This document shows, piece after piece, positions 18,344-27,811 of a stretch of DNA of 64,000 nt. Every line of letters starts with the position of its first letter. The first letter of the stretch is position 1. The DNA lies in NCBI RefSeq assembly GCF_030944625.1, contig NZ_JAUSXY010000001.1, positions 1,240,001 to 1,304,000 on the forward strand. Direction: 5' to 3'. Under the pieces are notes generated by a model. It was not told the DNA's origin. It did no database searches and saw nothing but the letters and a program-made list of their open reading frames with translations. The position numbers were made by a program, and so were the translations under genes. Origin of the DNA: Arthrobacter sp. SLBN-112. GTDB taxonomy: Bacteria > Actinomycetota > Actinomycetes > Actinomycetales > Micrococcaceae.

Positions 18344-19050
18344 CAGCCCCCGAAGCCCTGGCACCCGCCGCCACCCCCGCCGTGCTCGACCTCGCCGACG
18401 CCCCGGTCCGCGAACTGAACCAGTCACTCCACAACGCCGTTGACGGACAGTCCTGGACGGTCACCAACCCCGAAGGCAAGCACAGCCTCGCGGTGGGCAT
18501 CAACGCGGACGTTTCGGTGACCGTCGAAGGCCACGCCGGCTACTACGCCGCCGGGATGCACCAAAAGGGGGACGTGACCATCAACGGCAACGCCGGCGTC
18601 GGCCTCGCGGAAAACATCATGTCCGGCACCGTCCACGTGAAGGGTGATGCGTCCCAGTCCGCCGCCGCCACCGGCCACGGCGGCCTGGTGGTCATCGACG
18701 GCAACGCCGGTGCACGCTGCGGCATCTCCATGAAGGGCGTGGACATCGTGGTGGGCGGGAACATCGGCCACATGTCCGCGTTCATGGCCCAGGCCGGCCG
18801 GCTGGTGGTCTGCGGCGACGCCGGGGACGCCCTGGGCGACTCCATCTACGAGGCACGGATCTACGTCCAGGGAACGGTCGCCTCACTGGGCGCCGACTGC
18901 ATCGAAAAGCCGCTGCGCGAAGAGCACCTCGCCGAACTCGCGGAACTGCTCGCCGCCGCCGGCCGCCCCGATAACCCTGCCGACTTCAAGCGCTACGGCT
19001 CCGCCCGGAACCTCTACCACTTCCACGTCGACAACTCGACCGCCTACTAG
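18331..19050 (+). CDS. glxC: GXGXG-domain protein, GlxC / N-methylglutamate synthase subunit B type
   Basis: A 239-residue protein built on the right-handed beta-helix (GXGXG) domain found at the C-terminus of large glutamate synthase subunits. Repeats such as GDVTINGNAGVGLAENIMSG, GGLVVIDGNAGARCGISMKG and GRLVVCGDAGDALGDSIYEA are evenly spaced. It is a subunit of the three-part GlxBCD/MgsABC enzyme. It overlaps glxB and is followed by GGAGG for glxD. Confidence 0.9.
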   Translation: MVTLTAPEALAPAATPAVLDLADAPVRELNQSLHNAVDGQSWTVTNPEGKHSLAVGINADVSVTVEGHAGYYAAGMHQKGDVTINGNAGVGLAENIMSGTVHVKGDASQSAAATGHGGLVVIDGNAGARCGISMKGVDIVVGGNIGHMSAFMAQAGRLVVCGDAGDALGDSIYEARIYVQGTVASLGADCIEKPLREEHLAELAELLAAAGRPDNPADFKRYGSARNLYHFHVDNSTAY

Positions 19051-19059
19051 GAGGCCACC

Positions 19060-20436
19060 GTGACCATCACCTCCATCCCCGCCCCCGCACAGACTCCCGC
19101 CGCGGCACCGGCCAACATTGCCGAACTGGGCCTGCGCGAGTCCGCCACGTTCGACCGCGCCACCATCGCCGACATCCAGCGTGCGGCCGCCACCGGCGTC
19201 TACGACATCCGCGGCTGGGGCGCCAAGCGCAAGGTCCCGCACTTCGATGACCTGCTCTTCCTGGGCGCCTCCATGTCCCGCTACCCGCTGGAGGGCTACC
19301 GCGAAAAGTGCGATACCGACGTCGTCCTCGGCGACCGGCACGCCAGCCGCCCGCTGCACCTGCAGACCCCGGTGACCATCGCCGGCATGAGCTTCGGCGC
19401 ACTGTCCGCCAACGCCAAGGAAGCGCTGGGCCGCGGCGCATCCGAGGTGGGGACCTCCACCACCACGGGCGACGGCGGCATGACGCCCGAGGAGCGCGGC
19501 CAGTCCAAGCACCTGGTGTACCAGTACCTGCCCTCCCGCTACGGCATGAACCCGGACGACCTCCGCAAGGCCGACGCGATCGAGATCGTGCTGGGCCAGG
19601 GCGCAAAGCCCGGCGGCGGCGGCATGCTGCTGGGCCAGAAAATCACCGAACGCGTCGCCGGAATGCGCACCCTGCCCGTGGGCATCGACCAGCGCTCCGC
19701 GAGCCGGCACCCGGACTGGACCGGCCCGGACGACCTCGAAATCAAGATCGGCGAACTCCGCGAAATCACCGACTGGAAGACCCCCATCTACGTCAAGATC
19801 GGCGCCTCCCGGCCGTACTACGACACCGCGCTCGCCGTGAAATCCGGCGCCGATGTGGTGGTGGTGGACGGCATGCAGGGCGGTACCGCCGCCACGCAGC
19901 AGGTGTTCATCGAGAACGTCGGCATCCCCACCCTCGCCGCCATCCCGCAGGCCGTCCAGGCCCTCCAGGAACTCGGCGTGCACCGCAAAGTCCAGCTCAT
20001 CGTCTCCGGCGGCATCAGGACCGGCGCGGACGTGGCCAAAGCCATGGCCCTGGGCGCGGACGCCGTCGCCATCGGAACCGCCGCCCTGATCGCGCTCGGC
20101 GACAACGATCCCCGCTACGCCGCCGAGTACGCCGCCCTGGGCTCCGCCGCCGGTTTCTACGACGACTTCCAGGACGGCCGCGACCCGGCCGGCATCACCA
20201 CCCAGGACCCCCAGCTGTCCTCCCGGCTCGACCCGGTAGCCGCGGGCAAGCGCCTGGCAAACTACCTCCGCGTCCTCACCATGGAAGCCCAGACCATCGC
20301 CCGGGCCTGCGGAAAGTCCCACCTGCACAACCTGGAGCCGGAGGACCTGGTGGCGCTGACCATCGAGGCCTCCGCCATGGCGCGGGTGCCGCTGGCAGGC
20401 ACCAGCTGGATCCCCGGAGTCCAGGGGAGCTTCTGA
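19060..20436 (+). CDS. glxD: FMN-binding glutamate synthase-like subunit, GlxD / N-methylglutamate synthase subunit C type
   Basis: A 458-residue protein matching the FMN/synthase domain of glutamate synthase (Glu_synthase fold), with GMSFGALSANAKEALGRGAS, EIVLGQGAKPGGGGMLLGQK and VSGGIRTGADVAKAMALGAD. It starts at GTG 19060 behind a perfect GGAGG. With GlxB and GlxC it should catalyse amide-nitrogen or methylamine transfer to a 2-oxo acid. It overlaps the next flavoenzyme by one base (TGATG). Confidence 0.9.
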   Translation: MTITSIPAPAQTPAAAPANIAELGLRESATFDRATIADIQRAAATGVYDIRGWGAKRKVPHFDDLLFLGASMSRYPLEGYREKCDTDVVLGDRHASRPLHLQTPVTIAGMSFGALSANAKEALGRGASEVGTSTTTGDGGMTPEERGQSKHLVYQYLPSRYGMNPDDLRKADAIEIVLGQGAKPGGGGMLLGQKITERVAGMRTLPVGIDQRSASRHPDWTGPDDLEIKIGELREITDWKTPIYVKIGASRPYYDTALAVKSGADVVVVDGMQGGTAATQQVFIENVGIPTLAAIPQAVQALQELGVHRKVQLIVSGGIRTGADVAKAMALGADAVAIGTAALIALGDNDPRYAAEYAALGSAAGFYDDFQDGRDPAGITTQDPQLSSRLDPVAAGKRLANYLRVLTMEAQTIARACGKSHLHNLEPEDLVALTIEASAMARVPLAGTSWIPGVQGSF

Positions 20437-21587
20437 TGACCGGATGGTCCGACTACCTGGTGGTGGGCGCCGGCCTGGCCGGTGCCGCCACCGCCTGGCA
20501 GCTCGCCGTCCGCGGACACCAGGTCACCCTGCTGGAACGCGGCGTCCCGGCGGCACATGACGGCAGCTCCCACGGGTCCGCCCGGATCTTCCGCTACGCC
20601 TATCCGGACCCGTTCTTCACGCGCGCCGTGCTGGAATCGAAGCCACTGTGGGACGCCCTGGCCCTGGATGCCGGGACGGAGCTGATCAGCCCGTTCGGCG
20701 CCGTGGACTACGGGTCGCAGCGCGATCCCCGGCTCCTGGCCTCGGTGCTGGCCGGCGCAGGAATCGAGCACCAACTGCTCTCGGCCGCCGAAGCCCGGAA
20801 CCTCTGGCCTCAGATCGCCTTCGACACCGAGGTGCTCTGGCATCCCGGAGCTGGAGTGATCGACGCCCAGACCACCGTGAAAGCGATGGTGGAGCTCGCC
20901 GTCCGGAACGGGGCCCGGGTCCTCACCGGCTGGAACGTCGCCCGCGTGGAAACACGGGGCGCCGGCTACCGGGTGCACTCGGCAGCAGGCAGCACCATCG
21001 ACGCCGGCAACATCGTGGTCAGCGCAGGCGGCTGGCTGCCACAGCTGCTGGAATCGCTGCCGCTCCCGGCGGGCTTCCTGGCCGGACTGCCCGAATTCAC
21101 CGTGCGGCAGGAGCAGGCATTCCACTTCCGGTACAAGGACACTGCCGGCTTTCCGGCCGGCGGCTGGCCTACCTTCATCCACAAGGCAGCCGACATCCAG
21201 GCCTACGGGTTGCCCGGCGGACGGGACGCCGGGTTTGCCGGACAGAAAGTGGCGGAGTACAACGGCGGACCGCGCATCCCGTCGGCAGCCGGCCAGACGG
21301 GCACGGTGGACCCGGCCAACCGAGCCCGCGTGACGGATTACGTCCGCCGGTACCTTCCCGGCCTGGACCCTGAGCCGTACGCCGAAACCACCTGCCTGTT
21401 CACCAACACCCCCACCGAGGACTTCCTGATCGACCGGGCGGGCAACCTTACCCTCGTCTCGCCCTGCTCCGGACACGGGGCCAAGTTCGCGCCGCTGATC
21501 GGCCAGTGGGCGGCCGACCTGGCCACCGGCGCCGGGACTGTTCCGGACAGGTTCCGCAGCGCCACCTCCCCAGCCCTGACCACGTAG
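20436..21587 (+). CDS. Monomeric sarcosine oxidase / N-methyltryptophan oxidase-like flavoenzyme
   Basis: A 383-residue FAD amine oxidase of the monomeric sarcosine oxidase family, at the usual length. The N-terminal FAD motif is VVGAGLAGAATAWQL, followed by SSHGSARIFRYAYPDPFF. Cys320 in TTCLFTNTPTEDFLID is in the position of the covalent FAD cysteine (CLYTxTPD in the family), and the C-terminal SGHGAKFAPLIG is typical. It oxidises an N-methyl or secondary amino acid to the demethylated amine, formaldehyde and peroxide. The operon suggests N-methylglutamate or sarcosine as substrate (inference). Confidence 0.88.
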   Translation: MTGWSDYLVVGAGLAGAATAWQLAVRGHQVTLLERGVPAAHDGSSHGSARIFRYAYPDPFFTRAVLESKPLWDALALDAGTELISPFGAVDYGSQRDPRLLASVLAGAGIEHQLLSAAEARNLWPQIAFDTEVLWHPGAGVIDAQTTVKAMVELAVRNGARVLTGWNVARVETRGAGYRVHSAAGSTIDAGNIVVSAGGWLPQLLESLPLPAGFLAGLPEFTVRQEQAFHFRYKDTAGFPAGGWPTFIHKAADIQAYGLPGGRDAGFAGQKVAEYNGGPRIPSAAGQTGTVDPANRARVTDYVRRYLPGLDPEPYAETTCLFTNTPTEDFLIDRAGNLTLVSPCSGHGAKFAPLIGQWAADLATGAGTVPDRFRSATSPALTT

Positions 21588-21598
21588 AACGGACACCT

Positions 21599-22885
21599 GT
21601 GAGCCTTTCCCAGACAGCACCTGCGCCGGCTGCCGTACCCGGTGAAGCCGCCGGCGCCCCCACGGTGGCCGGACTCCTCAAGGACATTTCCGGCGTGGGC
21701 CGCGACAACACCCGCGGGGGCTACTCACGCCCGGTGTTCTCCACCGCCGAGACGGACCTGCGGGCCTGGTTCATCGAACAGGCCGGCCGGCGCGGCCTCG
21801 ACGTCCAGACGGACTCCAACGGGATCATATGGGCTTGGTGGGACACGGCGACGGGAGTGCGGAAGGACGCCGTCGCCACCGGCAGCCACCTCGATTCCGT
21901 TCCCGGTGGCGGTGAGTACGACGGGCCGCTCGGGCTTGCGTCGGCCCTGGTCGCCGTCGACCGCCTCAAAGCCCGCAACTTCCGGCCACGGCGGCCCCTG
22001 GCCCTTGCGGTCTTCCCGGAGGAGGAGGGCTCGCGGTTCGGCGTCGCCTGCCTGGGTTCCCGGCTCCTGACCGGTGAACTGGACCCGGACAAGGCACGCA
22101 ACCTCAAGGACCCGGACGGCAACACGTATGCCGACGTGGCCGCAGCGAACGGCCAGGACCCGCGGTTCATCGGCGCAGACTACAAGGCCCTGCAGCGGCT
22201 CGGAATGTTCGTCGAGCTCCACGTGGAGCAGGGGAGGGGGCTGATCGACCTCAACCAGCCCGTGGCCATCGGATCGTCCATCCTGGGCCACGGCCGCTGG
22301 AAGCTGAGTATCACGGGGGAGGGGAACCATGCCGGCACCACCCTCATGAAGGACCGCAAGGACCCCATGATCGCCGCCGCCAAGGTGATGGTTTCCATCC
22401 GGGATACCGCCCGCAAATACCGTGACGCCCGGGCCACCGTGGGGAGGATGCAACCCGTCCCCGGAGGCACCAACGTCATCGCCTCCCGGGTGGACATGTG
22501 GATCGACGTCCGCCACCCGGAGGACTCCGTCACGGCCGCACTGGTGGAGGCGATCGGGCTGAACGCCCAGGTCCTCGCCGCGGAGGAAGGCTGCACAGCC
22601 AGCCTGGGCATGGAATCGCTGAGCCCCACAGTGCATTTCGACGGCGGCCTGCGGGGCCGGCTGCAGGAGCTGCTGCCTGCCGCCCCGGTGATGGACACCG
22701 GCGCCGGGCACGACGCCGGGGTGCTCGCGGCGCACCTGCCCACCGCAATGCTGTTCGTCCGCAACCCCACGGGCGTCTCGCATTCGCCGGACGAACTGGT
22801 GGAGGACGGGGACGCCGAAGCCGGCGCACTTGCCCTCGCGGACTCACTGGCCGGGCTGTTGGGCGAGGCACGCGGGATTGGCTAG
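21599..22885 (+). CDS. Zn-dependent M20-family amidohydrolase (hydantoinase/carbamoylase type)
   Basis: A 428-residue metal hydrolase of the allantoate amidohydrolase / N-carbamoyl-L-amino acid hydrolase group. Metal-binding motifs are GSHLDSVPGGGEYDG (His and Asp), FPEEEGSRFG (Glu-Glu), ELHVEQGRGL (His) and the C-terminal GAGHDAGVLA. It should cleave carbamoyl or ureido groups from amino acids, releasing ammonia and CO2. The GTG at 21599 is preceded by a GGAC stretch; longer readings run through the solA-like gene. It lies 11 bp after the flavoenzyme and is likely in the same operon. Confidence 0.9.
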   Translation: MSLSQTAPAPAAVPGEAAGAPTVAGLLKDISGVGRDNTRGGYSRPVFSTAETDLRAWFIEQAGRRGLDVQTDSNGIIWAWWDTATGVRKDAVATGSHLDSVPGGGEYDGPLGLASALVAVDRLKARNFRPRRPLALAVFPEEEGSRFGVACLGSRLLTGELDPDKARNLKDPDGNTYADVAAANGQDPRFIGADYKALQRLGMFVELHVEQGRGLIDLNQPVAIGSSILGHGRWKLSITGEGNHAGTTLMKDRKDPMIAAAKVMVSIRDTARKYRDARATVGRMQPVPGGTNVIASRVDMWIDVRHPEDSVTAALVEAIGLNAQVLAAEEGCTASLGMESLSPTVHFDGGLRGRLQELLPAAPVMDTGAGHDAGVLAAHLPTAMLFVRNPTGVSHSPDELVEDGDAEAGALALADSLAGLLGEARGIG

Positions 22886-22925
22886 GACCGGCGTCGTACT
22901 CCGTGCCTCCCGCGGGCCGCCTAAG

Positions 22926-23558
22926 ATGGCAGACATGACCGAAAAGGCCGGGAACCACGCAGCGGAACACGCCGGGGATGACGCCGCTGACCAGGTTGCC
23001 GGCCGGCTTGAGCAGGTCATCGCCGCCCAGGTCCGGCACTACCGCACGTCGGCCGGCCTGTCATCGGCCGAGCTCGCAGCCCGGACAGGCCTGTCCAAGG
23101 CCATGATCTCGCGAGTGGAAACCGCCACCACCTCCTGCTCGCTGACCACGCTGCAGAGGCTGGCGGACGGGCTGGAGGTTCCCGTGACCGCACTGTTCCG
23201 CGGCGCCGACACCGACAGGGACGCCACCTTCACTAAGAGTGGCCAGGGGAGCCTGACCGTCCGCAGCGGCACCCAGCACGGCCATGAATACCGCGTCCTG
23301 GGTACGTTGAAGGGCCGGAGCGACGCCATCGAACCCACGCTCGTAACCCTCACCGACGCCTCCGACGTTTTCCCGCTGTTCCAGCATCCGGGCACCGAGT
23401 TCATCTACATGCTCTCCGGCAAGATGGTGTACGGCCACGGCTCCTACGAGTACACGATGGAGGCCGGGGACTCGCTGCTGCTGGACGGGGAAGGCCCCCA
23501 CGGCCCGCTGGAACTGCTGGACCTTCCCATCCAGTTCCTGGCGGTCTCCGCCAAGTGA
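22926..23558 (+). CDS. XRE-family regulator with C-terminal cupin domain
   Basis: A 210-residue one-component regulator. Residues about 20-80 form an XRE helix-turn-helix (YRTSAGLSSAELAARTGLSK, then AMISRVETATTSCSLTTLQR), and the second half is a cupin sensor domain (FPLFQHPGTEFIYMLSGKMV, TMEAGDSLLLDGEGPHGP). Such proteins control amino acid or polyamine catabolic operons. ATG codons at 22926 and 22935 are both possible. A decayed copy of its cupin-coding part lies at 34502-34610. Confidence 0.9.
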   Translation: MADMTEKAGNHAAEHAGDDAADQVAGRLEQVIAAQVRHYRTSAGLSSAELAARTGLSKAMISRVETATTSCSLTTLQRLADGLEVPVTALFRGADTDRDATFTKSGQGSLTVRSGTQHGHEYRVLGTLKGRSDAIEPTLVTLTDASDVFPLFQHPGTEFIYMLSGKMVYGHGSYEYTMEAGDSLLLDGEGPHGPLELLDLPIQFLAVSAK

Positions 23559-23631
23559 TCCTCACTATTTGCCTAGGGCACAACTGTTGGCTCGAGGTGT
23601 GCTTCAAGCTGACAAAAGCGAATCGATCAAG

Positions 23632-23667
23632 CGTCAGCCCGGGGACGGAAGCGCAGCCGGGCTGACG
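23632..23667. terminator. Hairpin between converging XRE-cupin and LLM genes
   Basis: CGTCAGCCCGG (23632-23642) and its exact inverse CCGGGCTGACG (23657-23667) make an 11-bp stem with a 14-nt loop. It sits between converging operons where a bidirectional terminator is expected. There is no T-tract. Confidence 0.55.
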
Positions 23668-23694
23668 TCCGTGCCGAGGTCGGTAAGGGAGGCG

Positions 23695-24762
23695 TCAGCG
23701 TGCTGCGGTGGCTGGCTGTTCCTGGAAAGCCGGCACAACGTGCTCGATGAAGAGTTCCAGCGAGCGTTTCTTTTCCTCGTGGGTCAGGCTGTTATCGGAC
23801 CAGATGCTGAACTCGGTGACGCCCAGTGCCTCGTAGTGGCGGAGCCGCTCGATGACCTCATCGGGCGTCCCAATCATCGCGGTCTGGTGGAGGGATTCGG
23901 GTGTGAATTCCGGGCGGTCGGTGAACTTCTCTTCCGGGCTGGGCTCGAGGAAACCGTTCGTTGGGGTGCCCTTGTTTCCGAACCAGGCGTCGAACGTCCG
24001 GTAGAACTTGTTGATGCCCTCAGCGGGCCGCCGCCAACCTTCGGGTTCATCCGCCGGGTGGACGTGCGTGTGGCGAAGCACCATAAGGTCCGGGCGGGGG
24101 ACGCCGGGGTTGTTCTCGACGGCGGTGTCGAACTTGCGTGCCAGGTCTTCGACTTCCTCATCACCCTTCATCAGCGGTGTCACCATGACGTTGCAGCCGT
24201 TTGCGACCGCGAATTCATGGGAGGAGATGTCGCGGGCAGCGATCCACATGGGCGGGGTGGGCTTTTGGATGGGTTTGGGGACGCTGGTGGAGGTCGGAAA
24301 CTGCCAGACCTCGCCGTCGTGTGCGTAGTCCCCTTCCCAGAGCGCCCGCACGGCGGGAACCATCTCGCGCAGGTGCTTGCCGCCGTCGACGGCTGACATG
24401 CCGCCCATGAGGCGGTCGAATTCGAACTGGTAGGCGCCGCGTGCCAGGCCTACTTCCATTCTGCCGTTGCTGATGACGTCCAGCAGTGCGGTCTCACCGG
24501 CTACGCGGAGGGGATTCCAGAAGGGCGCGATAATGGTTCCGGCACCCAGCCTGATGCGGGAGGTGCGCGCTGCGAGGTAGGCAAGCTGCGGCATGGGGCT
24601 GGGGGAGATGGTGTATTCCATCGAGTGGTGTTCACCGATCCAGACTGTGCTGAATCCTCCGGCTTCCGCGATGAGGGTCAGTTCAGTGAGGTTCTCGAAG
24701 CATTCGCGATGTGAGACGGATTCGTCCCAGCGCTCCATGTGGACAAAGAGGGAAAAGCGCAT
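23695..24762 (-). CDS. LLM-class flavin-dependent monooxygenase (luciferase-like)
   Basis: A 355-residue bacterial luciferase-like enzyme, using reduced FMN and oxygen. Features are GGFSTVWIGEHHSMEY, ISPSPMPQLAYLAARTSRIR, LGAGTIIAPFWNPLRVAGE and NGRMEVGLARGAYQFEFDRL, with the binding loop near TPPMWIAARD. Its reduced FMN probably comes from the flavin reductase domain encoded at 29294-30232. It is the last gene of the minus-strand operon led by gntR and overlaps the tautomerase gene (TAATG). Two-component monooxygenases of this type open or hydroxylate N-heterocycles and amides; the substrate here is unknown. Confidence 0.88.
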   Translation of the reverse strand: MRFSLFVHMERWDESVSHRECFENLTELTLIAEAGGFSTVWIGEHHSMEYTISPSPMPQLAYLAARTSRIRLGAGTIIAPFWNPLRVAGETALLDVISNGRMEVGLARGAYQFEFDRLMGGMSAVDGGKHLREMVPAVRALWEGDYAHDGEVWQFPTSTSVPKPIQKPTPPMWIAARDISSHEFAVANGCNVMVTPLMKGDEEVEDLARKFDTAVENNPGVPRPDLMVLRHTHVHPADEPEGWRRPAEGINKFYRTFDAWFGNKGTPTNGFLEPSPEEKFTDRPEFTPESLHQTAMIGTPDEVIERLRHYEALGVTEFSIWSDNSLTHEEKKRSLELFIEHVVPAFQEQPATAAR

Positions 24763-25019
24763 TAGTGACTCCTTGGTTCTGCGGCGGTGTGGGCCGGCGA
24801 ATCGGTGGTGTGGGCAGCAACCTGGGCTTCTGCGTTGCGTTCGGCGATGGTCTGGTTGCCGCGGGACCAGTGCTCGTGCTCGATTTCGCGGATGATGACG
24901 GTGGTGTTTTCGGGCACGGCACCAACAGAGATTTCGGCGGCACGGTGAAGCTCGTCGATGAGCGCTCGGAGCTGCCCGGGTGTCCGGCCCCGGGCGATGG
25001 AAACTTCGATAAGAGGCAA
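24762..25019 (-). CDS. 4-Oxalocrotonate tautomerase-family protein
   Basis: An 85-residue small tautomerase. After removal of Met, Pro1 (MPLIEVSIARGRTPGQLRAL) is the catalytic base, and TTVIIREIEHEHWSRGN matches the family core. It has an unusual C-terminal tail of about 20 residues rich in Ala, His and Thr. It would isomerise an enol or keto intermediate in the pathway of this operon. Confidence 0.88.
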   Translation of the reverse strand: MPLIEVSIARGRTPGQLRALIDELHRAAEISVGAVPENTTVIIREIEHEHWSRGNQTIAERNAEAQVAAHTTDSPAHTAAEPRSH

Positions 25020-25024
25020 GATTT

Positions 25025-26513
25025 TCAGCTCCTCATGATGAAGGGATCGGCGATGGGGGATTCGTCGGTGTTGATCCAGATGCTCTTGACCCGGGTGTAT
25101 TCCCGGATGCTTTCCATGCCATGTTCCACACCCACACCGCTGGTCTTGAAGCCTTCGCGTGGCGATTGGGGAGACATGGCGCGGTAGGTGTTAACCCACA
25201 CCGTTCCTGCCTCCAGGCGGGCGGCCATGCGGTGCGCCCTCGCCAGGTTGGTGGTCCAGACGCCGGCGGCGAGCCCGTAGGTGGTGTCGTTGGCAAGGCG
25301 CAGCACCTCTTCTTCTGTTTCAAACGGCATGATTGCAGCCACAGGGCCGAAGATTTCCTCCCTGACCACGCGCATGGAATTGTCGACGTCGGTGAGGACG
25401 GTGGGCTCGAAGAAGTAGCCGCCTAGGCCGGTGTTGGGCCGGCCACCGCCGGTGAGAACGGTCGCTCCTTCGGAGACTCCGAGATCGACGTAGCCGGCCA
25501 CTTTGTCGCGTTGGTCCTGGAAGGCCAGAGGTCCCAGTTCGGTGGCGTCAAGGAGGGGGTCACCGATGACGATGCTGCGGGCGCGGTTGGCGACGCGTTC
25601 GAGCAGCTCATCATAAATGGATTTGTGTGCGAATACCCGGCTTCCTGCGATGCAGGTCTGGCCCGCGGCGGCGAAGATGCCTGCTACTACTCCCATGGAG
25701 GCGTTGGCAACGTCGGCGTCGCCGAAGACGATATTGGGTGACTTTCCCCCCAACTCCAATGTCGAGCCGATGAAGCGGGAGGCGGTTGAGGAAGCGATGC
25801 GGGCACCCGTGGCGGTGCTGCCGGTGAATGAGATTTTTGCCAGGCGGGGGTCCTCCACCAGCGCCGCACCGGCCTCTGCGCCGAATCCCGTCACGACATT
25901 GATAACACCGGGCGGGAAGCCGGCTTGATCGGCAAGCGCGGCAAGGCGCAGGACCGTGGCGGAGGTGTATTCGGAGGGTTTGATGACGATGGTGTTGCCC
26001 GCCGCGAGGGCGGGGGGCGAGCTTGCTCGTGGTCAGTGTCAGGGGTGAGTTCCACGGTGTAATCGCGCCGACGACACCGAGCGGTTCGCGCAGGGTGTAG
26101 TTCAGCATCGCGCGGCTTGAGCCCGGGATGGTGTCGCCCTGGATCTTGTCGGCGAGGCCCGCGTAGTAGTAGTAGTACTCGGGCATTGCGGCGAGCTGGG
26201 CGCGCATTTCGCGCAGGAGCTTGCCGTTGTCCAGGGATTCCATCCGGGCGAGTTCGTCGGCGTGCTCGCCGACCAGGTCGCCGAGCCTGCGCAGCAGATG
26301 CCCTCGCTTAGTCTGGCTGAGGTCGCGCCACCCAGGGTTTTCGAACGCTGCAGCCGCGGCTGAAACGGCTTTGGAGACGTCGGCTTGGTTGCCGCGTGCA
26401 GCGCTGTACAGGACGTCGAGGGTTGCCGGGTTGGTGCTGTCGAAGTAATCCCCATTCGATGGCGCGACCCATTCGCCGTTTATGAAGTGTTCGTAGCGGC
26501 GTTCAGTGGACAT
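25025..26513 (-). pseudogene. Aldehyde dehydrogenase, one frameshift
   Basis: An aldehyde dehydrogenase of about 496 residues when repaired. The first part (ERRYEHFINGEWVAPSNGDY to TPWNSPLTLTTSKLAP) runs from 26513. At 26012-26017 a run of six G on the plus strand replaces the expected five. Removing one joins it to ALAAGNTIVIKPSEYT and then ISFTGSTATGARI, LELGGKSPNI, GQTCIAGSRVF (catalytic Cys) and the C-terminus at 25025. It resembles hydroxymuconic-semialdehyde or betaine-aldehyde type enzymes. A single base in a homopolymer may be a sequencing error, in which case the gene is functional. Confidence 0.85.
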
Positions 26514-27243
26514 GCGAATGCTCCTTGATGAAGGCTGTCAGTTCGTTGGCGAGCTCTTGGGGACGTTCCACGGGCATCATGTGCCGGGCCCCGCTGATGA
26601 CGGAGTACGTGCAGCCCGGTATGGCGGCGGCGAGCCGGGCGCTCATCTCCGGCGTAGATCCCGGGTCCAGCTCGCCGGTTACGGCATGGGCGGGAACGCT
26701 GATCCGCGGGAGCTCCGGCGCAATTTCCGCGTCGGCGGTCGCGAAGACGCGATAGCAGGCCAGAAAGGACCGGGGGTCGTTGCGGAGCAGGACGTCCCTC
26801 GTTGCTTGGACTATTTCGGCCGGAACGGGGGACCCTTCGGGGTACCAGCGAAGGATGGAGGCCTCCACCGTCGCGGGGAAATCGAACTCGGCTGAGGCCA
26901 GCCGGGTCATCACCGCCGTATGCTCCTCCGCTGTCCGGTCACATACCGATCCCACCGAAACCAGGGAGGCCACCAAATCCGGCCGGAAGCGGGCCAGGTG
27001 CTGGGCAACGAGGGCGCCCAGTGAGAACCCCACAACGTGGGTTCGCGGTTGGAGGCGTTCCGCGACGTCATCAGCGAGCCCGGCCAGGGTGACCCCTTCC
27101 GGGGCGGCCTGGCCGCGGCTTCCGTGGCCGAGGAGTTCGATGATCTGGATGTCGAACTCGGGTTCGAGGAATTCACGGAGCGGCCCCCACATCGACCCGT
27201 CAAGGCCGACTCCGTGTATGAGTGCGATGCGGGCGCGGCTCAC
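26503..27243 (-). CDS. Alpha/beta-fold hydrolase
   Basis: A 246-residue alpha/beta hydrolase with IALIHGVGLDGSMWGP (oxyanion loop), nucleophile elbow GFSLGA (Ser), Asp in GELDPGS and His in SGARHMMPVERP. Such enzymes in degradation operons cleave enol-lactones, C-C bonds or N-formyl/amide bonds. It overlaps the aldehyde dehydrogenase gene by 11 bp, so they are co-transcribed. Confidence 0.88.
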   Translation of the reverse strand: MSRARIALIHGVGLDGSMWGPLREFLEPEFDIQIIELLGHGSRGQAAPEGVTLAGLADDVAERLQPRTHVVGFSLGALVAQHLARFRPDLVASLVSVGSVCDRTAEEHTAVMTRLASAEFDFPATVEASILRWYPEGSPVPAEIVQATRDVLLRNDPRSFLACYRVFATADAEIAPELPRISVPAHAVTGELDPGSTPEMSARLAAAIPGCTYSVISGARHMMPVERPQELANELTAFIKEHSHVH

Positions 27244-27256
27244 GAGGCAGGCTCCT

Positions 27257-27811
27257 TTACTTCGCTTCGGTGCTGAAGGCCGCCAGGCGCTGCTGGGGGC
27301 GTCCTTGAGCTGCTGCAGCCAGGGCGATCACGATTTCATCGGCGTGCGGCGCGTCGTTAATCCGAACCTCGATGCTCTGGTGGTGTGACCGGATGGTCGC
27401 GTCCGTGATGTGCTTGAGTGGAATGTCGAAGACAACACCGGCCGGACCGCGCTTTTCCACCGCGGGCAAGAGCGTGGTTGCGTTCGCGGCGTCACGGAAG
27501 TGGTTTCCGAATGCAAGGGTATGGATGAGTCCGGAACCATGCTCGATCTCGCCATTGAGGCCCACGATGGCAGCTTTTCCATACGCTTCGGCTGGGGAGC
27601 CGAGGGCTTCGAGTACGCGGGGGGCGAGCAGGGCGCCGATGTCGGAGGCGTTCCCGTCGATTCCCGCCGAAAGGTCCTCGACGAAGCCTTGTCCGGCCCA
27701 CGGGTTCTTGACGATGGCCGCGACGACCGCGACCCTTGCGGCCGGGCTGACTTCCCGGCCTCCCTCAATGAGGACGTCTTCGGTCAGGGTGACGATCTTA
27801 CGGATGCTCAT
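27257..27811 (-). CDS. DUF1185 protein, copy A
   Basis: A 184-residue protein of the DUF1185 family (annotated amino acid synthesis protein, PF06684), function not established. It shares GKAAIVGLNGEIEHGSGLIH with its neighbour, whose version is GKAALVGTDGEIEHGAALIH, so the two are paralogues that may form one complex. It overlaps copy B by 4 bp. Its place between a hydrolase and copy B in a flavin monooxygenase operon suggests an enzymatic or binding role in the same pathway. Confidence 0.8.
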   Translation of the reverse strand: MSIRKIVTLTEDVLIEGGREVSPAARVAVVAAIVKNPWAGQGFVEDLSAGIDGNASDIGALLAPRVLEALGSPAEAYGKAAIVGLNGEIEHGSGLIHTLAFGNHFRDAANATTLLPAVEKRGPAGVVFDIPLKHITDATIRSHHQSIEVRINDAPHADEIVIALAAAAQGRPQQRLAAFSTEAK

